A stretch of DNA of 64,000 nucleotides from Pseudomonas citrullilanati (GTDB lineage Bacteria > Pseudomonadota > Gammaproteobacteria > Pseudomonadales > Pseudomonadaceae). The stretch lies in contig NZ_JAUQOP010000012.1 of assembly GCF_030580855.1 (NCBI RefSeq), positions 62,001 to 126,000 on the forward strand, in the 5' to 3' direction. A model generated the notes under the pieces. The model searched no databases, was not told where the DNA came from, and saw only the letters and a list, made by a program, of their open reading frames with translations. Below, piece by piece: positions 37,975-48,395 of this stretch. The first letter of the stretch is position 1, and each line of letters opens with the position of its first letter. Made by a program: the position numbers and the translations under genes.

Positions 37975-39155
37975 GGTTCTATCCACCTCGTTGGATCGGC
38001 TGGTTTGGTTTGGGCTCCCGTAATGTGGTCGAATTCGCCCAAGTGCTTTCCTCGTTTGTTATATTTTTCTACGGCGCCATGCTGAAAATCCCATTCATAT
38101 ATGAATTTCTCTTTATCCTTCCAGCGAGGACGCAACCCTCCTCCTTTCATACGGGTTTTGGATGGCGTCCATTTCGCAGTGGGAAACGCAGGTAAAAAAG
38201 CTGGTTTCGGGTGGTAGTCATGATGAGCCGTACTCACCACAACATAAACCGGCCGAACCCCCGAATCTGCCGGAAACACCAGGATGAAATCCTTGTACTC
38301 CGGTGGATAGATCGGGTTGACGATGATGCTGTCGGCCACCGGCGTCGGTGGATAGATCCAAATCGGCGGTGCCTGCGGTGCCGCTTCCAAGGCAGGAATG
38401 CCGAGGGTGTCGGACGGGTCGGTGGCAGGTGTCCAGATCAGTTCGACGCCATCACCCAGGTTGGCGACGAACTGGTCGGCTCTCGGGGCGAACTGGACAA
38501 CGTCGACCATTTCCCAGTCACGGTTCTGGCCGGTATAGAAGCCATAGCCCTTGAGGCTGCCGTCGGCCTGCTGCTCGATGCTCAGGCGCATGCGACTGCG
38601 TGCCTGTTTGAGGCTGCGCAGTTGATCTTCGCTGTAGAGCGAGCTGTCACCCAGGCTGCTGGGCCAGAGCAGGGCGACGATGCCAGTCAGCAGGGCTGCG
38701 CCGACGGTGCTTCCCGCCGTGGCAGCCGCGGAAGTTGCCGTACCACCCAGCGCGAGCCGACCTAAGATAACGGGAACCGACCCCGCGCCAATCCGCTTGA
38801 GGGGGATCGTGCCGGATGAGTCGACGGCCTTGCCGCCGAGCCACATGAGATCGCCGTACTGCTTGACCTGATCCGCCGGGACGAAGCCGCTGGGGTTGCT
38901 GTAATCGATGATGCCGTTGGGTAGCTTGCAGCTTTTGGCAAATACGCTTCCGGTCACGGTAAGTAATGACTTGTTATCCACCGTGGCCCAGCGTGCTTGT
39001 TCATAGGCTGCTTGCCGGGCAAGCATGGCCTCGAGAGCCAACTGCCGGGCTTCGCGCTCGGCCAGTTCGCTGGCGGTCATGTCCCGATAGGTGACGTGAT
39101 GCCCGTCGCCGCCGGGCGGGTTGCGGACTTGGGGGATGTCTTTTTTGCGTGTCAC
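37971..39155 (-). CDS. S-type pyocin-like toxin with colicin E3-type rRNase domain
   Basis: A 394-residue protein. The middle holds a pyocin S domain (ILVFPADSGVRPVYVVVSTA at about 288-307). The C-terminal 45 residues match the colicin E3 ribonuclease: EWDFQHGAVE keeps Asp356, His359 and Glu363 in the D-x2-H-x3-E spacing of E3 (Asp510, His513, Glu517), and Arg390 in DPTRWIEP matches Arg545. Such domains cut 16S rRNA at the decoding site. It is shorter than known S-pyocins and lacks an evident receptor-binding domain. The start is a GTG; the frame stays open 34 codons upstream to a stop at 39255 without a standard start codon, so the true N-terminus is uncertain. Confidence 0.85.
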   Translation of the reverse strand: MTRKKDIPQVRNPPGGDGHHVTYRDMTASELAEREARQLALEAMLARQAAYEQARWATVDNKSLLTVTGSVFAKSCKLPNGIIDYSNPSGFVPADQVKQYGDLMWLGGKAVDSSGTIPLKRIGAGSVPVILGRLALGGTATSAAATAGSTVGAALLTGIVALLWPSSLGDSSLYSEDQLRSLKQARSRMRLSIEQQADGSLKGYGFYTGQNRDWEMVDVVQFAPRADQFVANLGDGVELIWTPATDPSDTLGIPALEAAPQAPPIWIYPPTPVADSIIVNPIYPPEYKDFILVFPADSGVRPVYVVVSTAHHDYHPKPAFLPAFPTAKWTPSKTRMKGGGLRPRWKDKEKFIYEWDFQHGAVEKYNKRGKHLGEFDHITGAQTKPADPTRWIEP

Positions 39156-39421
39156 GACGGCGTGAGTCTCGTCCGGTAAAGGCAGGACAGACGCTAACGC
39201 GGGAGCAGTGGCGGCGGTTGTAGGAGGTTTCTGGGAATAGCTGTTCCGTTTTCGTCAGTGTTGGTTAAGGGACGGTGTTGAAGACACGGGGCCGCCGAAC
39301 AAACGGGCAATGGTTCCCGCTCTTCAACGAGACTTCAGGCACAGAGGGCGCGTCGGACGGTTTAAGTTATTGGATCGGACGCCGATAGGTGTGCGGAAGA
39401 AAATCACCGAAGGAGCGGAAC

Positions 39422-39907
39422 ATGTTTCACCCTCGCGAAGCTGAAAAAGACCATCTCTACAACCGAATCGTCCTGCTCACCGTAGCGTGCTGCGTACTGC
39501 TGTTCCTGGCTTCCATGGCAAAACAATCAGGGACCATTTATGGGGCCATTCAATGGAGCGCTGTCGAGGTGACAGGCACCGTGACGCAACTTGAAAGTAT
39601 TCCGATGAATGAAAACGGCATGATCATTCACTACCGCTATCTCGACGGTGATCAACAACCTCATGACGATGAGTACGCGGACCAACGCTACAGCGAACAC
39701 AATCAGTACGAGGTCGGGGGTGACGTTCCGCTGTTGTATTCACGCTGGTTCCCTCAAATCAGCAGTATCGCCAGCGAGCTGCACACGTATCGCCCCGGCT
39801 TTATCATCATGGCCGGCGGGATCGCGCTGACATTGCTGTTCTTCGCAATCTCCTTCACGACGTTCGGTCAGATTTATCGCATCAAGGATGAAGACCGCTT
39901 CTATTAA
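39422..39907 (+). CDS. DUF3592-like membrane protein
   Basis: A 161-residue protein with two membrane helices (about 15-35 and 123-145) and an outer segment containing VTGTVTQLES, as in DUF3592 proteins, plus a tyrosine- and aspartate-rich loop (YADQRYSEHNQYEVGG). Function unknown. AAGGAG is seven bases before the start. It is convergent with the LysR-type gene and lies 266 bases from the toxin gene, in a gap with no other coding signal. Confidence 0.72.
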   Translation: MFHPREAEKDHLYNRIVLLTVACCVLLFLASMAKQSGTIYGAIQWSAVEVTGTVTQLESIPMNENGMIIHYRYLDGDQQPHDDEYADQRYSEHNQYEVGGDVPLLYSRWFPQISSIASELHTYRPGFIIMAGGIALTLLFFAISFTTFGQIYRIKDEDRFY

Positions 39908-39919
39908 AAGACCGCCAGT

Positions 39920-40840
39920 CTAGATCTCATAGCCTGCAGCGTTCCCCAGCACACTCCCGAACCCTTTGAACTCGCCTTCCAGCAACCACACAAACGCATC
40001 CTTCGCCCGATGAGCCCCCGTGTGCTTGTTCCAGACAAAGTAATTCTGCACAGGCTTTAACGGGTTGAGCGAAAAACCGTTGATATTGCCCATGTGCTTG
40101 AACTGTTCAAACACGCCCGCCGGCACCAGCGAAACACCCGCGCCGGCACTGACGCAGCCGAGGATCGTGCCGTAGCTGGCGATGCTGGTGATGTTGAATG
40201 GCACCTGATGCTTGTTCAGCCACTGTTCCAGGGCCTGCCGGTACGGGCAACCGTCCGGCCACATGAACAGGGGCTTGCCGGCCAAGTCCTGTGGTTGGGT
40301 TATCTTTCCTACAGTTGGCGAAGCGATCAGGACGAGCGCTTCTTCGTAGAGCGCCAGGTGCTCGAGGTCGGGGTGGTTGCTGTCGACCGCGATAATGGCG
40401 CCGTCGAGTTGATGGTCTGCCACTTTAGCGACCAATTGCGACCAGGTTCCCGTGCTGAATTGCAGGTCGACCGTCGGGTACTCGTGGTGATATCTCGACA
40501 GCAAAGCGGGCAGTCGCCCCGTCGCGGACGATTCAATCGCGCCGATTCTCAAGGGGCCGGCCGGCGCCGCCTCTGGGTCGAGTGCCCGACGGGCTTCCTG
40601 GCATAGAGACAGGATCCTGTTTGCATAGCCAAGCAGCAACGTGCCGGAAGGGCTGATGACCAGCCCTCGGCCTTTGCGTATGAACAAAGGTACACCCAGC
40701 TCCCTCTCCAGGAGCTTGATTCGGTTGGTGATATTTGAGGGAACGCAGTGCAGCAGCTTGGACGCCTGGACAATGCTGCCCTGTTCGGCGACGACTTTAA
40801 ACATCGTTAATTGTGCGAGTTCCACGGCTAAACAGCTCAC
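39920..40840 (-). CDS. LysR-family transcriptional regulator
   Basis: A 306-residue regulator. The N-terminal winged helix has VAEQGSIVQASKLLHCVPSN, and RIKLLERELGVPLFIRKGRG; the C-terminal periplasmic-binding-like domain binds an inducer. It is divergent from the TauE/SafE permease gene by 95 bases, and by the usual LysR arrangement it probably controls that permease. Inducer unknown. Confidence 0.92.
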   Translation of the reverse strand: MSCLAVELAQLTMFKVVAEQGSIVQASKLLHCVPSNITNRIKLLERELGVPLFIRKGRGLVISPSGTLLLGYANRILSLCQEARRALDPEAAPAGPLRIGAIESSATGRLPALLSRYHHEYPTVDLQFSTGTWSQLVAKVADHQLDGAIIAVDSNHPDLEHLALYEEALVLIASPTVGKITQPQDLAGKPLFMWPDGCPYRQALEQWLNKHQVPFNITSIASYGTILGCVSAGAGVSLVPAGVFEQFKHMGNINGFSLNPLKPVQNYFVWNKHTGAHRAKDAFVWLLEGEFKGFGSVLGNAAGYEI

Positions 40841-40935
40841 TAAAACTGAATGATGGGCTCAGGTTAAGTTGCTTGTCGGTAAGCGATCAAGCCACATAAG
40901 GTCTCACTCAATGGTCTGACGCCGAGTAGTGGCTT

Positions 40936-41709
40936 ATGCACAGTGATTCCGCAATCCTCGCATTGGGCGTGTTGGCTTTCTGCGGCGGATTGATTGACGC
41001 GGCGGTGGGCGGCGGGGGGTTGGTACAGGTGCCGGCGCTGTTGCATGCCTTGCCCGGGCATTCGTTGGCCACGGTGTTCGGGACGAACAAACTGGCGGCC
41101 CTGGCCGGCAACGTTTCTTCGATTTTCAACTACCTGAAAAGGGTAAAGATCATCTGGCGGCTCATGCTCCCCACGATGACCTCCGCGTTTGTCTTTGCAT
41201 TCCTCGGGGCGCTTTCAGTTTCGCTGGTTCCTAAGGCGTTCATGGAATACGTGGTCTTTTTTGTATTGATAGCCATGGCCGTCTATACCTTCGCCAAGAA
41301 AGACCTCGGCCGTGTGCATTCGAATATCCAATGCGGGCGTAAAGAGATCTGGCTGGGTATTTTTCTTGGCGGCGCGATGGGTTTTTATGACGGCGTTTTC
41401 GGCCCGGGGAGCGGCAGTCTCCTGCTGTTCATATTCGTCAAATATTTCGGCTTCGACTTTCTCAACGCGAGCGCTTCAGCAAAGCTGGTCAACCTGGGAA
41501 CGTTCAGCGCGGCGCTTTTGTTCTTCATACCGTCAGGCCATGTCCTCTGGACGATTGGCGGCGTGGTTGCCATCTGCAACATGGCCGGTGCTGTGACCGG
41601 GACGTTTTTAGCCATGCGCTATGGGAGTGGGTTCATCCGGATATTCTTCCTGCTCCTACTGCTGTTTCTTATCGGGCGGATGGGGCTCGCCATTGTGAGC
41701 CCAACCTGA
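40936..41709 (+). CDS. TauE/SafE-family anion permease
   Basis: A 257-residue inner-membrane protein with about eight helices in two halves. The family repeats are visible: DAAVGGGGLVQVPALLH at the start and GFYDGVFGPGSGSLLLF in the second half. TauE/SafE proteins move sulfite, sulfoacetate or other organic or sulfur anions out of the cell. The gene sits beside the LysR regulator; 96 bases later a methyltransferase gene begins. Substrate unknown. Confidence 0.91.
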   Translation: MHSDSAILALGVLAFCGGLIDAAVGGGGLVQVPALLHALPGHSLATVFGTNKLAALAGNVSSIFNYLKRVKIIWRLMLPTMTSAFVFAFLGALSVSLVPKAFMEYVVFFVLIAMAVYTFAKKDLGRVHSNIQCGRKEIWLGIFLGGAMGFYDGVFGPGSGSLLLFIFVKYFGFDFLNASASAKLVNLGTFSAALLFFIPSGHVLWTIGGVVAICNMAGAVTGTFLAMRYGSGFIRIFFLLLLLFLIGRMGLAIVSPT

Positions 41710-41805
41710 AGGAGAACGGTCCATCGGCGTGGGGATTGACAGGTCTGGGATACTGAAAGCAACAACCGATTAGCGCGATGCGTCCATCACGTCTCAAGGT
41801 GCCCT

Positions 41806-42513
41806 ATGCGCAACGAAGAACTCAAGACAGTGTTCGACCGACACGCGGTCAGCTACGACAAGCAATGGGAAAGGATGGCGCCAATTCGCGCCGCCCTGTA
41901 TTTGCTGCTCGAATCCCTGTTCACCGATCTGCCAGACAATGCCCGAATACTCTGCGTCGGCGTAGGCACGGGAGCGGAACTTGCCCATCTGGCGGAGCGC
42001 TTCCCCGGCTGGCATTTCACCGCTGTCGACCCTTCGGGCGCCATGCTTGACGTCTGTCGCCAGAAAGCCGTGGAGAATGGCTTCTTAGAGCGCTGCCATT
42101 TTCACGAAGGCTACCTTGATACGCTCATTGCCGAGGCCAACTACGAAGCGGCTACCTGCTTGCTGGTATCCCAATTCCTGTTAGAAGAAAGTGCCCGCAC
42201 CGCGCTCTTTCGCGAGATTGCCCGCCGCCTTAAACCCCACGGACTACTGGCCAACGCCGACCTCGCCTCTGACACCGCATCGCCTGCCTATGAGGTGTTA
42301 TTACGCAGCTGGATGACATTGATGTCCGCCGATGGTCCTCAGCCAGAAGTGCTTGAGCGAGCTCGGACAGCCTACGCCACTAGTGTTGCGGTCCTGCCTG
42401 CCCCAAAGGTCGCAAGCCTTATCGAGGCCGCCGGGTTTGACGCCCCTGTGCAGTTCTTTCAGACGGGGTTGATGCATGGATGGTTTTGTAAGCGGTTGGC
42501 TGCGCTCGAGTGA
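41806..42513 (+). CDS. class I SAM-dependent methyltransferase
   Basis: A 235-residue cytosolic enzyme. The SAM-binding motif I is ILCVGVGTGAELAHLAERF (about 46-64), followed by the acidic loop TAVDPSGAMLD (about 71-81). The N-terminal stretch FDRHAVSYDKQWERM is typical of small-molecule methyltransferases. The acceptor is unknown. It stands in the same orientation as the TauE/SafE gene; a functional link is not evident. Confidence 0.88.
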   Translation: MRNEELKTVFDRHAVSYDKQWERMAPIRAALYLLLESLFTDLPDNARILCVGVGTGAELAHLAERFPGWHFTAVDPSGAMLDVCRQKAVENGFLERCHFHEGYLDTLIAEANYEAATCLLVSQFLLEESARTALFREIARRLKPHGLLANADLASDTASPAYEVLLRSWMTLMSADGPQPEVLERARTAYATSVAVLPAPKVASLIEAAGFDAPVQFFQTGLMHGWFCKRLAALE

Positions 42514-42895
42514 GTTGGAAGCAACATGAGAGAGCGAAACAACGAAGTGTCGGATGGGGCTGTCAGTCACTGGGCGCGCGCAACTCGCGAGCTGACGTCG
42601 CCTTGCGCCTTTGCCTACAACTACGCCAGAATCCGCCGGCTTGTCCGCCTTGGGTTGCGTCGGTAGTTTGGACCTGTCACTGCTCATCAGTGATCGGGTT
42701 TAGCAGCTCGCGGTGAAACAGGTTGTGCAAGGCGTCATCCAGTCAGGACTCCCGTCCTGCATTCGATGGCGGCTGTGCGCAGGGCGTCCCCGGACGCGCC
42801 GGCTTCTTGTTTCCCCGGTCTGCTAACCTGCGTACAGCTGCCTCCCATCGTTTAGCAGCGAGTGGGGGATGGCTCCAACCACAGGAAGCAAGACG
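42514..42895 (+). other. non-coding gap upstream of the DUF6124 gene, with structured leader
   Basis: This 382-base gap shows no convincing gene. Its last 80 bases hold a stem-loop: AGCTGCCTCCCA (42836-42847) pairs with TGGGGGATGGCT (42863-42874) with one mismatch and wobbles. The loop base string TTAGCAG (42852-42858) can pair instead with CTGCTAA (42820-42826). A GCGTCCCCGGACGC hairpin is at about 42784-42797. Confidence 0.55.
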
Positions 42896-43255
42896 ATGGC
42901 AAAAGAGACTCCGAATCCCCCTGAAACGAACGAACACGTCTCCCGTGCTCAGTCTGCCCGCAACAAGAAAAACGATGACGCTGCCACGCGAGCGTTGGAT
43001 TTTTACCTGAAACCCAAGCCTAAGGGCGAAACGTCTGACAAGACGGACTCTATTTTACGGATTGATCCGGAGGTGGATTCTGAGTGCTTGCTGGCGAATC
43101 TTAGTGAGAACCTGGCTTCTGCGAATGCCATGATCAGTGATTTGGCGTTTGATCTGGATGGGTCGAGGCGGCGGATTGCGTTGGGGATTTTGCAGGTGAT
43201 TGAGGTGAGTGAGCTGTTGGCGAGTCGGGCGTTGGATATTGTTGAGGTGAGGTAG
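42896..43255 (+). CDS. DUF6124 family protein
   Basis: A 119-residue soluble protein typical of pseudomonads. It opens with KETPNPPETN, has RALDFYLKP, then a helical domain LLANLSENLASANAMISDLA with RRIALGILQVIEVSELLASR near the end. The function of the family is unknown; many paralogues occur per genome. The start at 42896 is chosen because it matches the usual N-terminus and is preceded by AGGAAG. A structured leader precedes the gene. Confidence 0.82.
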   Translation: MAKETPNPPETNEHVSRAQSARNKKNDDAATRALDFYLKPKPKGETSDKTDSILRIDPEVDSECLLANLSENLASANAMISDLAFDLDGSRRRIALGILQVIEVSELLASRALDIVEVR

Positions 43256-43340
43256 CCGAGACGCTCGCCCATGACGGGAAAGGCCTGGCAGGGCTTGGCC
43301 TTTCTTGTTCTAAGAAGGGGAGGTACTGTTCACTTGCCCG

Positions 43341-44015
43341 CTATTTAATCGGCGCCAACCCCTCCAAACGCCGAACCCACTCATCAAACCGCCTGCACTG
43401 CAACCGAATCGCCGGCAACCCAATCTCAATCGCTGCCAGCGAACCATGCAACGGTTTGTCATACCCTTCATATAGCTTCAGCAGTCGCTTGCTCGGCGCT
43501 GTAACGGGACTGTTGTTGATGCTTTCAGGCGTATCAAATGCATTGCGTATATGCAGGAACTTATCCTCAAGCGCTGGCTGGTTGATTCCCGTGGCTAGTC
43601 CCTTGGGGCAACTGAACAGCAGTCCTTCGAATTCGTACATCTGGACATAAGGAATGAATCTGCGTAACGCGTCCTCGCCGAGCTTGAGTTGAAGTTTTTC
43701 CATCATCGCATTCAGCAAGCAGTTGGCTTTGCCGTCCATGGTGTCTTTGCCGTTGGCGTCGGCCTTGCCGGGAAACTCTTCGGGCAGGCCGTAGAAGTCG
43801 AAGAAGGTGGTGCAATAGGCATGGCGGTCGCCGAGCAGGCGTTTTTCCAAGTCGGTGAGAAGACGCTCGAAGCGGACGTTGCCGCCCTTATGGCCTGGTT
43901 TGCCAATCAGCGAAGGTGTTAGGTAGATATCCAGGTAATGAAAAGTCTGGGCAAGCACCTCGTTGATGAACATTTCCTCCGTTTGGCCTTCGCAGATGAC
44001 ATGCACTCGAATCAT
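43341..44015 (-). CDS. DUF4276 family protein, TOPRIM-like (partner of the ATPase)
   Basis: A 224-residue protein. The opening VHVICEGQTEEMFINEVLA resembles the glutamate motif of TOPRIM and RloB-like nucleases; acidic positions follow in TTFFDFYGLP and MYEFEGLLFS. It overlaps the ATPase gene (ATGA), so both are translated together. Together they look like a two-gene conflict module of ATPase plus TOPRIM-type nuclease, a layout known from OLD-, AbiL- and PARIS-type systems. The nuclease role is inferred from motif likeness. Confidence 0.82.
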   Translation of the reverse strand: MIRVHVICEGQTEEMFINEVLAQTFHYLDIYLTPSLIGKPGHKGGNVRFERLLTDLEKRLLGDRHAYCTTFFDFYGLPEEFPGKADANGKDTMDGKANCLLNAMMEKLQLKLGEDALRRFIPYVQMYEFEGLLFSCPKGLATGINQPALEDKFLHIRNAFDTPESINNSPVTAPSKRLLKLYEGYDKPLHGSLAAIEIGLPAIRLQCRRFDEWVRRLEGLAPIK

Positions 44016-45139
44016 TTACGCGGCCTCCCGCCGAGTATGTTTTTCTCCCATAGCTCACCCACCGAATAGTCTTCCAGCCAGGCTTCGAACTGTTCCTCAT
44101 CCAACCTCTTGAAAACTGTGGCACCTTGCTCGCGCTCGACAATGATCAGGTCGCTGATTGAAAACTCGTTCACCAGGGGGACGGACTGGGTCGAGACAAT
44201 CACTTGCATTCTTTTCGAGGCCGATCGAAGCAGTGAGCCCAGCAAAGTAATGGCGTACGGATGCAGGCCCAGTTCCGGCTCATCGATGATGATGGTGGAT
44301 GGCGGTTCCGGTTGTAGCAGTGCAGTGACCAGGCAAATGAAGCGGATCGAACCATCCGAAAGCTGGCTGGGCCAGAAGATGTAGTCACTGTCGTTCTGAC
44401 GCCATTGCAAGTTGATCAGCTCTTCTTCCGTGCTCAGGCGAAGGGGCTTGAGCACGAAGTCGTCAAAAAACGGAATCGCCAATTGAATGGTCTTGCGAAT
44501 CTGTTCGTAGACGTCCGGTGCTTCCAGCGTCAGGCGATAAAGGTAGGCCGCCAAGTTTGACGCGTCTGGGCGCAGGTAGTCGTTGATGTGGACGGGGCCA
44601 CGGCGCTTGACGCTTGCGGTGTCGCTGGTGTCATGGAAGTGGAAGACTTTCCAGCTGGAAATCGATTCGTAGCAGTAAGCGACGACATCGTTTTTGTAAG
44701 AGGCGTAAGAGCGCTTGGAATTGAATGCTTCTTTAAGTTTCGCTTCTTGATGTCCCGAACCGAGAGGTATCCATTGCTCTCCGTACCGGGGACCGTCGAA
44801 GAAAAGTTGTTCATTCGAAAATACGAAGTCACCGTCCAGCGTTGGTTCTAGCTCAAACCGATAGCCATTCAGGCCAAACTGGACGAAAGATTCGATTTTC
44901 CGAGTTTCTTTCACGCCGAAACTGACAATACGATCCGCCGAGCCTTGTTGAATGGTCCAGGTTTTTAGGCGCTGCTCCATCATTTCGCCAAGCATACGGA
45001 AGTAGGAGACGAAGCTGCTCTTCCCGGCACCGTTGGCGCCCAGCAGGACGTTCAGGCTGCCAAGCTCCAGGCCGTCCAGATTCTTTATGGACTTGAAGCC
45101 TTTGATCGTCAGCCGGTCGATGGCGTTTTTTTTGCTCAT
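44012..45139 (-). CDS. AAA family ATPase (ABC-type head, OLD/RecF-like)
   Basis: A 375-residue cytosolic ATPase. It begins IDRLTIKGFKSIKNLDGLEL, then Walker A GANGAGKS (34-41), a long insert, the signature-like LSDGSIRFICLV, Walker B with STIIIDEPELGLHP, and a final HTTQ-type switch region seen as VIVSTQSVPLV. This is the AAA_21/AAA_15 type that pairs with TOPRIM or other effectors in phage defence. It precedes the DUF4276 gene with a 4-base overlap and lies near a tRNA-Leu gene. No target or sensor domain is evident. Confidence 0.88.
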   Translation of the reverse strand: MSKKNAIDRLTIKGFKSIKNLDGLELGSLNVLLGANGAGKSSFVSYFRMLGEMMEQRLKTWTIQQGSADRIVSFGVKETRKIESFVQFGLNGYRFELEPTLDGDFVFSNEQLFFDGPRYGEQWIPLGSGHQEAKLKEAFNSKRSYASYKNDVVAYCYESISSWKVFHFHDTSDTASVKRRGPVHINDYLRPDASNLAAYLYRLTLEAPDVYEQIRKTIQLAIPFFDDFVLKPLRLSTEEELINLQWRQNDSDYIFWPSQLSDGSIRFICLVTALLQPEPPSTIIIDEPELGLHPYAITLLGSLLRSASKRMQVIVSTQSVPLVNEFSISDLIIVEREQGATVFKRLDEEQFEAWLEDYSVGELWEKNILGGRPRK

Positions 45140-45288
45140 TGATGCGAGATTCCTTTGGCGGCACTGTCTGTGAACCGCAGGCCGCTGTCATGGATAGCTT
45201 TCGAAGTTTGCCACTGATCTCAGTGGCTGGCTCGTTTCATCCTAACCCTAATCTTTTCCAGCTAATACCGGTGCTTGAACCAGGCCGT

Positions 45289-45618
45289 TCACTGGATATC
45301 TTTCAGGTAGCCGTTGAGCACCGCCAGCGGTTCTCCAAGCTCTTCCATTGTCCGGGCGGCGCGTACTTCCCGCGCCAGACGTTCCAGTTCTCGTCCCAAC
45401 GCCGTATCCACGCCGCCAACAGCTCCCAAAGCCGAGTCTAGGCAGCGCTCTACCTTGCCTTGAACTCCCACCAAATCCCCCCGCCTTACCAACAACCCAA
45501 AAACCTCCCGATCACACCCACCCATCAACGGATCATCCCGCAAAATCGGACTATGCCCCTCCGTCTCGTAAGCCAGCTTCAGCGAGTAAAGAGCAACCGT
45601 TTCCAGCAGCAATTCCAT
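45289..45618 (-). CDS. small helical protein, function unknown
   Basis: A 109-residue protein, all helical by look, opening MELLLETVALYSLKLAYETE. A conserved-looking DREVFGLLVRRGDLVGVQGK and an end VLNGYLKDIQ follow. I do not recognise a family, but it reads as a normal chromosomal gene. AAGGA is nine bases before the start at 45618; longer in-frame starts at 45678 and 45876 run through proline-rich and repeat-derived sequence and are rejected. Confidence 0.65.
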   Translation of the reverse strand: MELLLETVALYSLKLAYETEGHSPILRDDPLMGGCDREVFGLLVRRGDLVGVQGKVERCLDSALGAVGGVDTALGRELERLAREVRAARTMEELGEPLAVLNGYLKDIQ

Positions 45619-45835
45619 GGGGTGAAATCCTTCGTGACTGGGTGAGGAGGGTGGGGTGGAGTTGGGTGGGTTGTGCATGTCTTGGTGATGGATGACCTGG
45701 AGTATCGGTGAGGGCAGTGACTTTTTTGTGAGGGCTTTGCGCTCAAGCGGGAGCGAGCTTCCTCGCTGCGGGTTTCTCCTTGCCCCGGGTTCATCGTTGC
45801 CAGGGGATTCCTTATCATCCGCAGGTTTGTGTTTG

Positions 45836-45884
45836 GGGCCGCTTTGCGGCCCAGCGGGGATGAATCCCCTCGCCACAAAAACGG
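45836..45884. repeat. dispersed repeat, GTGGCGAGGGG family, single arm
   Basis: GGGGATGAATCCCCTCGCCA near 45857-45876 follows the small hairpin GGCCGCTTTGCGGCC. It is the fourth copy of this family in the window and lacks the second arm. Confidence 0.8.
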
Positions 45885-45941
45885 GGCGGGGGAGGGCTTG
45901 GATCTGCTTCGAACACGGCCAAAACCACTTTCCTCCAGGCG

Positions 45942-45971
45942 AAAAAAAAGACCTTGAATTTCAAGGTCTTT
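45942..45971 (-). terminator. Rho-independent terminator after tRNA-Leu
   Basis: On the minus strand AAGACCTTGAA and TTCAAGGTCTT form a perfect 11-bp stem with a one-base loop, followed by a run of eight T. It lies nine bases beyond the tRNA CCA end. Confidence 0.93.
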
Positions 45972-45979
45972 CTTTAAGA

Positions 45980-46064
45980 TGGTGCCCCGAGGGAGACTCG
46001 AACTCCCACTCCTTTCGAAAACGGATTTTGAATCCGCCGCGTCTACCAATTCCGCCATCAGGGC
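45980..46064 (-). tRNA. tRNA-Leu (anticodon CAA)
   Basis: The minus strand gives an 85-base class II tRNA. The acceptor stem pairs GCCCTGA with TCGGGGC, and CCA is encoded. The anticodon loop TTCAAAA reads anticodon CAA, for leucine UUG codons. The long variable arm and the TTCGAGTC T loop fit tRNA-Leu. An accessory patchwork lies on its 3' side. Confidence 0.96.
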
Positions 46065-46172
46065 TCAATGGCGGCGAAGTATAGAGAGGTGACTACCGTT
46101 GGTCAATCACGTTTCATGGTCAATTTTTGATATTTCCGCTAGACTTTCCGGCCCTGCTAGACGAACCCCATC

Positions 46173-48352
<2,180 letters not shown>

Positions 48353-48395
48353 GTTTTCCGATCCTAAGATTCAATACTTGCAACTGGAGTGCTAA

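Larger units (their letters stand above)
45619..45979. other. intergenic region: dispersed repeat and tRNA terminator
   Basis: This 361-base gap between the tRNA-Leu gene and the small helical gene contains a single-arm GTGGCGAGGGG repeat at 45836-45884 and the tRNA terminator at 45942-45971. The rest shows no gene. Confidence 0.6.

Noticed and set aside
45619..45980. Prophage or integrative element at tRNA-Leu
   Set aside because: No integrase, excisionase or repeated tRNA 3' end was found in the window; only the accessory gene content hints at it.
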